Below are positions 1-7,506 of a stretch of DNA of 51,774 nucleotides, in pieces; position 1 is the first letter of the stretch, and every line of letters begins with the position of its first letter. Source of the DNA: Deinococcales bacterium (GTDB lineage Bacteria > Deinococcota > Deinococci > Deinococcales > JAAFIG01). The position numbers and the translations under genes were made by a program. The notes beneath the pieces were generated by a model. It made no database searches and was not told where the DNA came from. It worked only from the letters and a program-made list of their open reading frames with translations. Where the stretch lies: the NCBI GenBank assembly GCA_025352125.1, contig JANXTZ010000062.1, positions 1-51,774 on the forward strand, read 5' to 3'.

Positions 1-159
1 GTCTGGGGCGCGAATGCCCGTCAGGTGCTTGATTATGAGCAAGAAGCGAAACCGAATTTGACGAGGGCATCGCTTTGGCAGAATGGGCAGGTTAGGGTAA
101 CTGTAATGGGCATGAAATCATTCTATATCAAACCACTACCAATTGGTGAAATAATTTGA
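1..159 (+). CDS. C-terminal end of an unidentified protein (partial)
   Basis: Frame 1 is open from the left edge to a TGA at 157-159 and gives the last 52 residues of a protein whose start lies outside the window. The segment has a basic, beta-rich look and ends in MKSFYIKPLPIGEII. The ending resembles the final beta strand of some carbohydrate-active enzymes, but that is only an impression and I do not assign a family. It contains no CTCGAG site, unlike nearly every other gene here. Confidence 0.5.
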   Translation, partial: VWGANARQVLDYEQEAKPNLTRASLWQNGQVRVTVMGMKSFYIKPLPIGEII

Positions 160-200
160 TTTAAAGATTTTTTTACTTTTCAGATTAACATTTTTATAAC

Positions 201-219
201 TTAACATAATTGATGTTAA
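201..219. promoter_or_regulatory. AT-rich intergenic palindrome TTAACAT-5-ATGTTAA
   Basis: The arms TTAACAT and ATGTTAA are perfect inverted repeats separated by AATTG. They lie in the AT-rich gap between the partial gene ending at 159 and the convergent gene ending at 249. Because both genes point into this gap, a protein-binding site or a weak terminator are equally possible. No T-run follows the arms. Confidence 0.2.
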
Positions 220-248
220 ATTTACTGCTTTGAATGCGTATATAATTC

Positions 249-575
249 CTACAACGCAACATCCAACCCAGAAATACACTCTTCCGCTATCGCCCTGGCA
301 ATCGGGTCTTTGGTGCTTCGCGCATAACTCACCCCCAAATGCAGACTCTCGAGCGCAAGTTTGTTCTCTCTGCTGCGATCCTCGAGTTGCAGGGTTTGGT
401 ATTTTGCAAGGTAGGAGTGCGCCAAAAGCACGTCGCGGGTACGTTCGGGCGGCAATTCTCGCAAACCGTAAATGGCATTGTTGAACTCGAGCAACGCGCC
501 ATGTTTGTCGCCAGCCACGGCTTTTTCACGTCCATTTTTTAAGGTCAAAGCCAATTTGTAATAAATGTTGCGCAT
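249..575 (-). CDS. Small all-helical (TPR-like) hypothetical protein
   Basis: The protein has 108 residues starting MRNIYYKLALTLKNGREKA. I chose the ATG at 575 because AGAGG lies about eight bases upstream, inside the end of the ankyrin gene, and the upstream in-frame ATG at 629 would overlap that gene. The sequence reads as paired amphipathic helices (AVAGDKHGALLEFNNAIYGL, then LLAHSYLAKYQTLQLEDRSR), which suggests one or two TPR-like hairpins and a protein-binding role. It has no signal peptide or membrane segment. It is the last gene of the leftward prfA operon, four bases after the ankyrin gene. Function unknown. Confidence 0.6.
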   Translation of the reverse strand: MRNIYYKLALTLKNGREKAVAGDKHGALLEFNNAIYGLRELPPERTRDVLLAHSYLAKYQTLQLEDRSRENKLALESLHLGVSYARSTKDPIARAIAEECISGLDVAL

Positions 576-579
576 CACA

Positions 580-1134
580 TTACCTCTCGAGCAACGACAC
601 GATAACATCTTGCTTGTTTTCCTGGGCAAGCTCGAGGGCGGTTTTGCCTTTCATGTTCTTCCAGGTCAAATCGGGCGCGGTCCGCTCGAGCAGCATTTTG
701 ATGATCTCGAGTTCGCCAACGTCTATTGCAATGTTGAGTGCCATTGATGCGCCAGCCGTTGCGCCGATGCTGGTCAGAAAGTCCACCACTTCTGGGTCGC
801 CCGAAATCACGCCGTGGGTCAGCAACGAAATCCCGTGACCGCCCGTTGCCGCAATCAAACTTGGGTCTGTGTCGAGAAATTTTTTGATGGCGTTTGTATC
901 ACTCAGCATCGCCGAGGTTGTAATCTCGAGGTTTGCACCTTGTTCGAGAAGATACATGGCGATTGGTACATTTCCGACATGACTTGCGGCTTGAAGCGCG
1001 GATTCAGAATCGGTTTCACTCCATGGATGTTTGACCTCGAGCAAATCTGGGTCTGCCTCGAGCATGGACTTCACTTTGGTGATGTTTCCGTGTCCCGCAA
1101 TCACAAACTCTTTGATTTGGTCGCTATTAGGCAT
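580..1134 (-). CDS. Ankyrin-repeat protein
   Basis: This 184-residue cytoplasmic protein is made mostly of ankyrin repeats. Repeat-like units are visible at about residues 45-75 (ESALQAASHVGNVPIAMYLL, EQGANLEI) and 95-130 (GISLLTHGVISGDPEVVDFL, TSIGA), followed by LNIAIDVGELEIIKMLLER and a final GKTALELAQENKQDVIVSLL. The repeats imply a protein-protein interaction role; the partner is not evident. The start at 1134 has AAGGA six bases upstream. The gene lies nine bases after the NUDIX gene and is probably co-transcribed with prfA. Confidence 0.8.
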   Translation of the reverse strand: MPNSDQIKEFVIAGHGNITKVKSMLEADPDLLEVKHPWSETDSESALQAASHVGNVPIAMYLLEQGANLEITTSAMLSDTNAIKKFLDTDPSLIAATGGHGISLLTHGVISGDPEVVDFLTSIGATAGASMALNIAIDVGELEIIKMLLERTAPDLTWKNMKGKTALELAQENKQDVIVSLLER

Positions 1135-1143
1135 AATCGTTCC

Positions 1144-1626
1144 TTAAAGTCCTGGCACTCGAGTTCCGCCGCGTCCATCCCAGCCGTTGAAGGCATAAAA
1201 CCGTCCTGGCAAGCCCGTTTGCAAGTAATCCATCAGCGGTTCGCGCATGGGGACTGGTCCAAGTTTGTTGATGGCTTCCTCGGGCGTGAAAAACCTGGCT
1301 TCGACGATAAACCCATCAGGGTCTCGAGGGTTCAAGAGTCCGTCCCAGTCGCAATCGAAGGCAAAGACAATGGTTCGCTCACTTCGGTGCTCGTCTTCGA
1401 TGTGCACCGAATACGCCAGGTTGCGCACGAGTTTGACTTTCAAACCCGTTTCCTCGAGCACCTCACGTTTGACGGCTTGCAACGCAGTCTCGCCGTGTTC
1501 GACCATGCCGCCTGGAACGGTGTAACGCACCCGCCCTAAGCCCTGCCAGTCGTTGGCGACCAGCAGCACCCGCCCTTGACGGTCGCGGATGATGCTTGCC
1601 GCGACCAGCAACTCGCGCCGCGCCAT
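1144..1626 (-). CDS. NUDIX hydrolase
   Basis: This 160-residue protein carries a complete NUDIX box, GX5EX7REVLEETGL, at residues 40-62 (G40, E46, R54, E55, E58, E59, G61). The box binds divalent metal and hydrolyses nucleoside diphosphates linked to another group. The substrate cannot be read from the sequence. The start codon shares one base with the stop of prfA (TAATG), so translation is probably coupled to release factor 1. The tail after residue 145 is glycine and arginine rich. Confidence 0.85.
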   Translation of the reverse strand: MARRELLVAASIIRDRQGRVLLVANDWQGLGRVRYTVPGGMVEHGETALQAVKREVLEETGLKVKLVRNLAYSVHIEDEHRSERTIVFAFDCDWDGLLNPRDPDGFIVEARFFTPEEAINKLGPVPMREPLMDYLQTGLPGRFYAFNGWDGRGGTRVPGL

Positions 1627-2705
1627 TAAGCGCTCACCTTCGATGCCAAAAGCTCGAGCCGTTCCAGGGCTTTTAAACCCTCGGTGATCGGTTCGAGGTT
1701 GCCGAGCATGACGCTCTCGAGCGGATTGTTTTTCTCTTCACCCTCGAGTCGGTGGTCGGTCACGCGATTTTGCGGGTAATTGTAGGTTCTGATTTTCTCG
1801 CTGCGATCACCGCTTCCAACCTGCGAGGCGCGGTTTTGACTGCGTTCGCGGTGAATGCGTTCGCGCTCGATCTCGAACAATCTCGAGCGCAGGACGGTGA
1901 AGGCTTTTTCTTTGTTTTTCAGTTGCGAACGTCCGTCCTGGCAGGTCACGACCATCTCGTCGGGCGTGCCAGCTTTGTAGGTCAGTCGCACGGCGCTGTC
2001 GGTGGTGTTGACGCCCTGTCCGCCGTGTCCACCCGAGCGGTATACGTCCACCCGAACATCGCTCATGTTGATATTCAAATCGACATCTTCAGCTTCGGGC
2101 ATCACCGCAACGGTGGCAGTCGAGGTGTGAATCCGCCCCTGGGTTTCGGTGGCTGGAATCCGTTGCACGCGGTGGACGCCCATCTCAAACTTAAAAATTC
2201 CGAACGCGCCTGTGCCGCGAACCTCGAAGGTGATCTTGGAAAAACCGCCGATGTCCGATTCATTGGAATCCAGCAGCTCGAGTTTGAAGCCAAGCCGTGC
2301 CGTGTATTTTTCGTACATGCCGTACAAATCGGCGGCAAACAATCCCGCCTCCGCGCCGCCCGTGCCAGCCCGAATTTCAAAGATCACATCTCGAGCATCG
2401 GCGGGGTCTTTGGGCAAGGTCAGGTGTTCAAACTCCGCCTCGAGCGCGGCGATTCTGGTTTCGCATTCCAGAATATCGGCTTGCGCCAACTCGCCCAAAT
2501 CGGGGTCGTCAATCAGAACGTGCGCCTCATCCAGTCGTTGGTGAAGCTCGATCAATTCCCTGGCAATGTTTGCCAAGGGCGAGAGTTCGGCGTATTTCTT
2601 GTTCAACTCGAGGTACAAAGCTTGATCGCCGAACACGTCGGGGTCAGCCAGCTTGATCTCGAGCGCTTGGTGCTCGGTGAGGAGGGTTTCAAAAGATTGG
2701 TTCAT
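1626..2705 (-). CDS. prfA: Peptide chain release factor 1
   Basis: This 359-residue protein is the class I release factor that reads UAA and UAG and triggers hydrolysis of peptidyl-tRNA. The PAT tripeptide that marks RF1 (RVQRIPATETQGRIHT) is at residues 184-186, and the catalytic GGQ (SGGHGGQGVN) is at 228-230. An N-terminal helical domain covers about residues 1-95. Length is normal for the family. It heads a four-gene leftward operon with the NUDIX, ankyrin and small helical proteins. No clear Shine-Dalgarno precedes the ATG; TAAGCT eight bases upstream could be a -10 element. Confidence 0.96.
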   Translation of the reverse strand: MNQSFETLLTEHQALEIKLADPDVFGDQALYLELNKKYAELSPLANIARELIELHQRLDEAHVLIDDPDLGELAQADILECETRIAALEAEFEHLTLPKDPADARDVIFEIRAGTGGAEAGLFAADLYGMYEKYTARLGFKLELLDSNESDIGGFSKITFEVRGTGAFGIFKFEMGVHRVQRIPATETQGRIHTSTATVAVMPEAEDVDLNINMSDVRVDVYRSGGHGGQGVNTTDSAVRLTYKAGTPDEMVVTCQDGRSQLKNKEKAFTVLRSRLFEIERERIHRERSQNRASQVGSGDRSEKIRTYNYPQNRVTDHRLEGEEKNNPLESVMLGNLEPITEGLKALERLELLASKVSA

Positions 2706-2772
2706 TACCGATTAGCTTACGACGGTTGGCAAAGGCTCACAAGCTTCAAGCTCACAAGTTCGTACCCGTAGG

Positions 2773-2802
2773 TTGGTGTCAACACAAACTTCATAGCATA
2801 CT
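2773..2802 (+). promoter_or_regulatory. Promoter for the sugar-permease genes (leaderless type)
   Basis: TTGGTG (2773-2778) is separated by 18 bases from CATACT (2797-2802), and the ATG of the permease follows exactly six bases later. There is no Shine-Dalgarno, so the mRNA is probably leaderless. Confidence 0.55.
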
Positions 2803-2808
2803 GGCGTT

Positions 2809-4089
2809 ATGAATGCGTCGATCCCAGCTCGAGCAAATGCCCCAGATGCACCGTTCATGTACTTGCTGTTTTCGGGTTTTGCTTTGCTTGGCACGGGTTT
2901 GCTGACTGCCACGGGTTTTATTCCCAATTTGAGTTTGATAGTCCCTGCCTTGATTTTTGCCAGTCTGGTTGTTCACTGTGCTGCCAAACTGAGTTCCTCG
3001 AGTTGGCGTGTCGTCTGGCAAGCCTCGGGTTTGTCCGCCGTTTTGAGTGGTTTGATTGTTGCTTTTCTTCTCTCGAGCTGGTGGACGTTGCTGCCTGGAG
3101 CTTTGTCAATCCTGGCGGTATTTAGTCTGAATCTGAACACTCGAGCTTTGCCTAAAGGCGCTGAGGCGACACTCTGGGGTTGGATGCTGGTCTTCCCAGC
3201 CCTGCTGGGCTTGATCGTCTGGCATTTCGCGCCAGCGGTGTACGCGTTTGCCATGTCGTTCTTGCACGATTACAAGATCATCAACCAACCCGTTTGGGGC
3301 GGCTTTGAGAATTACCTGGCGCTCATCGTTGACCCGAATTTCTGGAAGAGTTTGCTCAATTCTTTTTGGTACGTGGTCGGGACTGTGCCGATAGGCATTC
3401 TGATTGCCACGTTAATTGCGATTTTGCTCAACGAAAATGTTCGCGGTCTGGGTTTGTTTCGCACCATTTACTTTCTGCCCTATATCACCGCATTGACCGC
3501 CGCCGCCGCCGTTTGGAAATGGATTTACAACCCCGAATTTGGTTTGCTGAACGCCATCTTGCGCACTCCAGGTTTCACCTGGCTCGACAATCCGAACGGC
3601 ATTTTCCAGAGTCTCGCAAGCCTGTTTCACCTCGAGCTTCCAAGTGTTTTGCAAGGTCCAAGTGTCGCACTCTGCTCGGTCATGGTCATGAGCATCTGGC
3701 ATCAGTTGGGGTACAGCGTCGTGATCCTGTTGGCGGGCTTGCAGACCATTCCCAAGGAATATTACGAGGCGGCAAGTCTGGACGGCGCGACCTGGTGGGA
3801 CATGGTGCGGTTCATCACCTGGCGTTTGCTGTCACCGACCACGTTTTTTCTGGCGGTTACGGGTTTGATCGCCGCGTTCCAGGTCTTTACTCAAATTCTT
3901 GTTTTGACCCCGACGGGCGGCGTTCTGGGTGACACCACGACCATCGTCAAATATTTGTACGACAAGGGATTTCGTGACAACAACTATTCCTACGCCAGCG
4001 CGATGGCGTTTGCTTTGTTCGTTCTGGTGGTGATCCTCAGCTTGCTGCAAAACCGAGTTCTGGCAAAGCGAGTCACGTATGAAATTTAA
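2809..4089 (+). CDS. ABC sugar transporter permease, MalF-like, with extra N-terminal membrane segments
   Basis: This 426-residue integral membrane protein is one half of the permease pair of a carbohydrate importer. The EAA loop that contacts the ATPase is clear (YYEAASLDGATWWDMVRFIT, about residues 315-335). The family core starts only around residue 120 (LWGWMLVFPALLGLIVWHF). Before it lie three or four additional hydrophobic segments that ordinary MalF/UgpA-type proteins lack. The start is set by the leaderless promoter. The partner permease starts 25 bases after the stop. No sugar-binding protein or ATPase is adjacent, so those must be encoded elsewhere. The substrate is unknown. Confidence 0.85.
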   Translation: MNASIPARANAPDAPFMYLLFSGFALLGTGLLTATGFIPNLSLIVPALIFASLVVHCAAKLSSSSWRVVWQASGLSAVLSGLIVAFLLSSWWTLLPGALSILAVFSLNLNTRALPKGAEATLWGWMLVFPALLGLIVWHFAPAVYAFAMSFLHDYKIINQPVWGGFENYLALIVDPNFWKSLLNSFWYVVGTVPIGILIATLIAILLNENVRGLGLFRTIYFLPYITALTAAAAVWKWIYNPEFGLLNAILRTPGFTWLDNPNGIFQSLASLFHLELPSVLQGPSVALCSVMVMSIWHQLGYSVVILLAGLQTIPKEYYEAASLDGATWWDMVRFITWRLLSPTTFFLAVTGLIAAFQVFTQILVLTPTGGVLGDTTTIVKYLYDKGFRDNNYSYASAMAFALFVLVVILSLLQNRVLAKRVTYEI

Positions 4090-4113
4090 TTTGATGTTCG
4101 CTCGAGGTTTAAA

Positions 4114-5376
4114 GTGAAACGCAAGCGAAGCCTGAGCACATGGGTGGCTCGAGTAACCCTTTACACGGTCTTGCTGCTCGGGGCGGTGGGCATGATTGTT
4201 CCTTTTGTCTGGATGCTGATCACCAGTTTTCAGAGCCGTCAGGAAAGTCTGAGTAGTACCCCAATTTGGTCGCCGCAACGCCTGAACCCCGCGAATTGGG
4301 GAGCGGCAACAAACTTGGGGTCTCAAGGCGGCTCGAGCCTTTGGGGAGGTCTGGAGGCACACAAAACCGTCAAACTCGAGTTGCAGTTTCAAAACGCTCC
4401 AGCCGATTGGAAACCCCTCGCTGAGATTCCCGATTCTGGTCAATCTACGGACACCTCGAACATGTTCAGCGCCACTTCAAACTCGAGTGTTGAATCTCGA
4501 GTGATTGCAGTCTCAACAGTTGGGAAATCCCAAGTTGTGACGATCACCAACTCTGGCTCGAGTTATTTTGACAACGTGCCGCTGAGAATAATAATCCCGC
4601 AAAATATTGAACTATTCTCAAGTTCGCTTTTCCCAGATTCTCGCTCTCGCACCGACGCAGGCACGGTGCTCGAGTGGAACAACATCTCGCCTGGGTTGTT
4701 GGGTTATGTGCTCGAGAATTACCGCAGTGCCTTAAAAACCCAGACTTTGTTTGGGCGGTATTTCCTGAATTCACTTATCACGGCGCTCAGTCAGGTGGTC
4801 TTTGGTTTGATGGTCTGCTCGATGGCGGCTTTCGCCTTTGCCCGCATCGAATTTCGGGGACGCGATGACTTGTTTGCCCTGATCCTCTCGAGCCTGGTGA
4901 TTCCAGGTGAGATGTTACTTGTGCCCAATTTTGTGACGGTGTTTCGGTTTGGCTGGACGGATTCTTACCCTGGTCTGATCGTGCCTTGGATTTCGAGCGT
5001 CTTCGGTATTTTCTTGCTCAGACAGTTTTTTCTGGCACTGCCCGCCGAATTATTCGAAGCCGCTCGAATTGACGGCGCGGGTTATGGCACGCAATTTGTG
5101 CGCCTCGGCTTGCCGCTGGCGGTTCCAGGATTGGTGACTTACGGCATATTTGCTTTCTTGGGTTCTTGGAATTCGTTGCTGTGGCCACTCATCATCACCA
5201 ACAAACCAGAAATGCGCACGCTGCAAGTTGGCTTGCAAGCCTTCATCGGCGAGGCTGGCGTCAATTACGGTCAATTGATGGCAGCGTCCATCATGGTGAT
5301 CGCGCCGATCATGCTTGGGTTTTTGATCGCACAAAAACAATTCATTGCAGGCGTCGCTCGGAGCGGCTTAAAATAA
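4114..5376 (+). CDS. ABC sugar transporter permease, MalG-like, with large external insertion
   Basis: This 420-residue permease is partner to the gene at 2809. It starts with GTG at 4114, with GAGG a little upstream. TM1 is at about residues 10-35. It is followed by about 150 residues of polar, Ser/Thr/Asn-rich sequence (roughly 40-205) predicted to lie outside the membrane. The normal MalG core follows (TLFGRYFLNSLITALSQVVF onward) with the EAA loop ELFEAARIDGAGYGTQFVRL. MalG proteins are usually about 280 residues, so the insertion accounts for the extra length. It looks like a beta-rich domain (LRIIIPQNIELFSSSLFPDS) and could bind substrate or a binding protein at the outer face. Confidence 0.85.
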   Translation: MKRKRSLSTWVARVTLYTVLLLGAVGMIVPFVWMLITSFQSRQESLSSTPIWSPQRLNPANWGAATNLGSQGGSSLWGGLEAHKTVKLELQFQNAPADWKPLAEIPDSGQSTDTSNMFSATSNSSVESRVIAVSTVGKSQVVTITNSGSSYFDNVPLRIIIPQNIELFSSSLFPDSRSRTDAGTVLEWNNISPGLLGYVLENYRSALKTQTLFGRYFLNSLITALSQVVFGLMVCSMAAFAFARIEFRGRDDLFALILSSLVIPGEMLLVPNFVTVFRFGWTDSYPGLIVPWISSVFGIFLLRQFFLALPAELFEAARIDGAGYGTQFVRLGLPLAVPGLVTYGIFAFLGSWNSLLWPLIITNKPEMRTLQVGLQAFIGEAGVNYGQLMAASIMVIAPIMLGFLIAQKQFIAGVARSGLK

Positions 5377-5463
5377 ACGTGTCGTTTGTTAACGATTTTG
5401 AGCCGACCAAGTCGTGCATCCTGGTAAGTCATTCCCAAATCTGAAGCCCGCCAAGGAAATTTT

Positions 5464-5565
5464 ATGATTTTTGCCCTTCAAAATGTTTTCCTCGGGTTTG
5501 GTCAACTCAAAACTTTTGGGTTCGGGTTTGTATTTTTGAAATTGCTCGAGACGGAGTATCGATGA
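5464..5565 (+). CDS. 33-codon ORF overlapping the start of the peptide permease
   Basis: A short ORF begins MIFALQNVFLGFGQLK and ends LLETEYR. It is preceded by AAGGAAATTTT, a reasonable ribosome-binding site with AAGGA about six bases from the ATG. Its stop overlaps the start of the downstream permease as ATGA (5562-5565). It is the only plausible coding sequence in the 185-base gap 5377-5561. It may be a translationally coupled leader peptide or a small membrane-associated protein. The hydrophobic, Phe-rich content fits either. No homologue is recognised. Confidence 0.4.
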   Translation: MIFALQNVFLGFGQLKTFGFGFVFLKLLETEYR

Positions 5566-6512
5566 TTCCGTTTCTGGCTCGGCGTTTGCTTCTGGCGCTG
5601 TTTGCTTTGTTGGGTGTGATCATTTTGGTCTTTGTCATGGTGCGTCTCGTTCCTGGCGATGTTGTCACAAACCTGGTTGGCATCGACGCGCACCCGACAC
5701 CAGAACAACTTGCCAATTTGCGACGGCTTTTTGGAATAGACCTGCCGATTCACGTTCAGTTTGGAAAATGGTTCGGGGCGCTGCTGACAGGCGACCTTGG
5801 CGAGTCGCTGCGCACCAATCGCTCTATCGTCTCTGACTTGGCTTTAAGGCTTCCTGTGACGCTCGAGCTGACTGTGCTGGCACTTGGAATTGCGCTTTTG
5901 ATTGCTGTGCCGCTCGGTGTTTTGGCAGCCATCAAACGTGGGCAGACAGCCGATTATCTGGCGTCTTTGTTTGCCTTGGCGGGCTTGGCGGCTCCTAACT
6001 TTTGGTTGGCAATCTTGTTTATTTTGCTGTTTTCCCTCCAATTTCGTTTGTTGCCTTCCGGCGGTTATGTGCTCTTGAACGAGAACCCGCTCGAGAATTT
6101 GCGGCACATGGTTTTGCCCGCCCTGTCGCTGGGCTTGAGTCTGGCGGCTGCCACCACCCGAATCACCCGCTCGAGTTTGCTCGAGGTTTTAAACCTGGAT
6201 TACGTGCGCACCGCCAGGTCAAAGGGACTTTCGGAGCGAGTCGTGGTCTACCGTCATGCCCTCAAGAACGCTTTGATTCCGGTGGTGACCGTGATTGGTT
6301 TGCAGGTTGGCACGTTGCTCGGCGGGGCAATCATCATCGAAGAGATTTTTGGTTTGCCCGGCATCGGGCGTTTCGCGCTCGAGGGAATCAACTTGCGCGA
6401 TTACCCTGTGGTTCAAGGCGCGGTGTTGGTGGTGGCGGGTGCATTCGTGTTGGTGAATGTTCTGGTGGACGTGCTGTACGCCCTGATCGATCCGCGCATG
6501 AGGTACGACTGA
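5562..6512 (+). CDS. ABC peptide/nickel-type transporter permease, DppB-like
   Basis: This 316-residue permease has six membrane segments. It opens MIPFLARRLLLALFALLGVI, which is typical of DppB/OppB, and contains the characteristic MVRLVPGD. The EAA-type loop is YVRTARSKGLSERVVVYRHA (about residues 208-228). GSIIIEEIF-like sequence is replaced here by GGAIIIEEIFGLPGIGRFAL, which is normal for the family. It forms the channel with the next gene for uptake of peptides or similar solutes. GGAG lies about eight bases before the ATG. Confidence 0.9.
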   Translation: MIPFLARRLLLALFALLGVIILVFVMVRLVPGDVVTNLVGIDAHPTPEQLANLRRLFGIDLPIHVQFGKWFGALLTGDLGESLRTNRSIVSDLALRLPVTLELTVLALGIALLIAVPLGVLAAIKRGQTADYLASLFALAGLAAPNFWLAILFILLFSLQFRLLPSGGYVLLNENPLENLRHMVLPALSLGLSLAAATTRITRSSLLEVLNLDYVRTARSKGLSERVVVYRHALKNALIPVVTVIGLQVGTLLGGAIIIEEIFGLPGIGRFALEGINLRDYPVVQGAVLVVAGAFVLVNVLVDVLYALIDPRMRYD

Positions 6513-7387
6513 TGGCATTGGTCGCTGAAAATCTGAGCAGTGAACCTCGAGCCAGCCGTGCTTTTTGGCGCGGCTTCCTGACTTCGCCGAGCGCCGTCAC
6601 AGGTTTGATCTTGGTCGTTCTGGTGTTTGCCGCCGCCATTTTTGCGCCGCTGGTCGCGCCGTTTGATCCAGTCAAATACAACCCGATTGACCGCCTGCAA
6701 GGACCCAGCTTCAAGCACATTCTGGGCACAGATTTGTACGGACGCGACACCTTCTCGAGGGTGATTTACGGTGCTCGAGTTTCATTGTCGGTCAGTGCAA
6801 TTGCCGTCACAATGGCACTGATTGTTGGAGGGGGTTTGGGGGCGCTCAGTGGCTTCAGGCTCGGTTGGTTTGACATGCTGGTCATGCGGCTGACCGATGT
6901 CTTGCTGGCGTTTCCAGCGATCTTGTTGGCAATAGCGCTTTTGGCGTTTCTGGGTGGAGGTTTCTGGAATCTCACGCTTGCCATTGCCATCGTGTACTCC
7001 GCCCCCTTCGCTCGGGTGGCTCGAGCTGCCGTTTTACGTGTCCGCGAAGATGCTTTCGTCGAGGCGAGCCGGGCACTCGGCGCTTCCAACCCTCGAGTTT
7101 TGTGGCGGCACATCCTGCCAAACGCCTTCGCGCCCATGTTGATCGAGGTGACGCTGCGCCTGGCTTACGCCATTCTTTCCGAAGCAAGCCTGAGCTATCT
7201 GGGTCTCGGTACGCCCCCTCCAGCCCCCGCCTGGGGACAGATGATCGCCGATGGACGCCGCACCCTCGAGCTTGCACCCTGGGCGTCGATTGGTCCTGGA
7301 TTGGCAATCATGTTCACGGTCTTGGGGTTTAATCTTTTGGGTGACGGTTTGCGCGATGTGCTCGACCCGCGTTTGCGAAAACGTTAA
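6512..7387 (+). CDS. ABC peptide transporter permease, DppC-like
   Basis: This 291-residue protein starts MALVAENLSSEPRASRAFWR. The ATG at 6512 shares a base with the TGA of the DppB-like gene (TGATG); the frame is open further upstream, but that part only shadows the DppB-like gene. Family landmarks are HILGTDLYGRDTFSRVIYGA (about residues 69-88), the EAA loop EDAFVEASRALGASNPRVLW and the ending GLRDVLDPRLRKR. It works with the DppB-like partner and the binding protein at 7507. The two ATPase subunits are not in the window. Confidence 0.92.
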   Translation: MALVAENLSSEPRASRAFWRGFLTSPSAVTGLILVVLVFAAAIFAPLVAPFDPVKYNPIDRLQGPSFKHILGTDLYGRDTFSRVIYGARVSLSVSAIAVTMALIVGGGLGALSGFRLGWFDMLVMRLTDVLLAFPAILLAIALLAFLGGGFWNLTLAIAIVYSAPFARVARAAVLRVREDAFVEASRALGASNPRVLWRHILPNAFAPMLIEVTLRLAYAILSEASLSYLGLGTPPPAPAWGQMIADGRRTLELAPWASIGPGLAIMFTVLGFNLLGDGLRDVLDPRLRKR

Positions 7388-7506
7388 AACCTCAGGATTT
7401 CAAATCCATTGCTCGAGCCGCAATCCGCCAATGACTTGATCGTGTCAAACATGGTAAAAGTAAAGTGCACTAAATTATTGCAGGGCAGGTGACAAGGAGG
7501 AATCGT

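Noticed and set aside
814..1539. A 241-codon plus-strand frame over the ankyrin and NUDIX genes
   Set aside because: Shadow of two well supported minus-strand genes.
1752..2771. A 339-codon open frame antisense to prfA
   Set aside because: It lies entirely over a clear release factor gene, its residues do not match any family pattern, and it has no start signals. Long antisense frames are expected in this composition.
6002..6511. Extended N-terminus of the DppC-like permease
   Set aside because: This part is a shadow of the DppB-like gene; the overlapping TGATG start at 6512 gives a standard-length permease.
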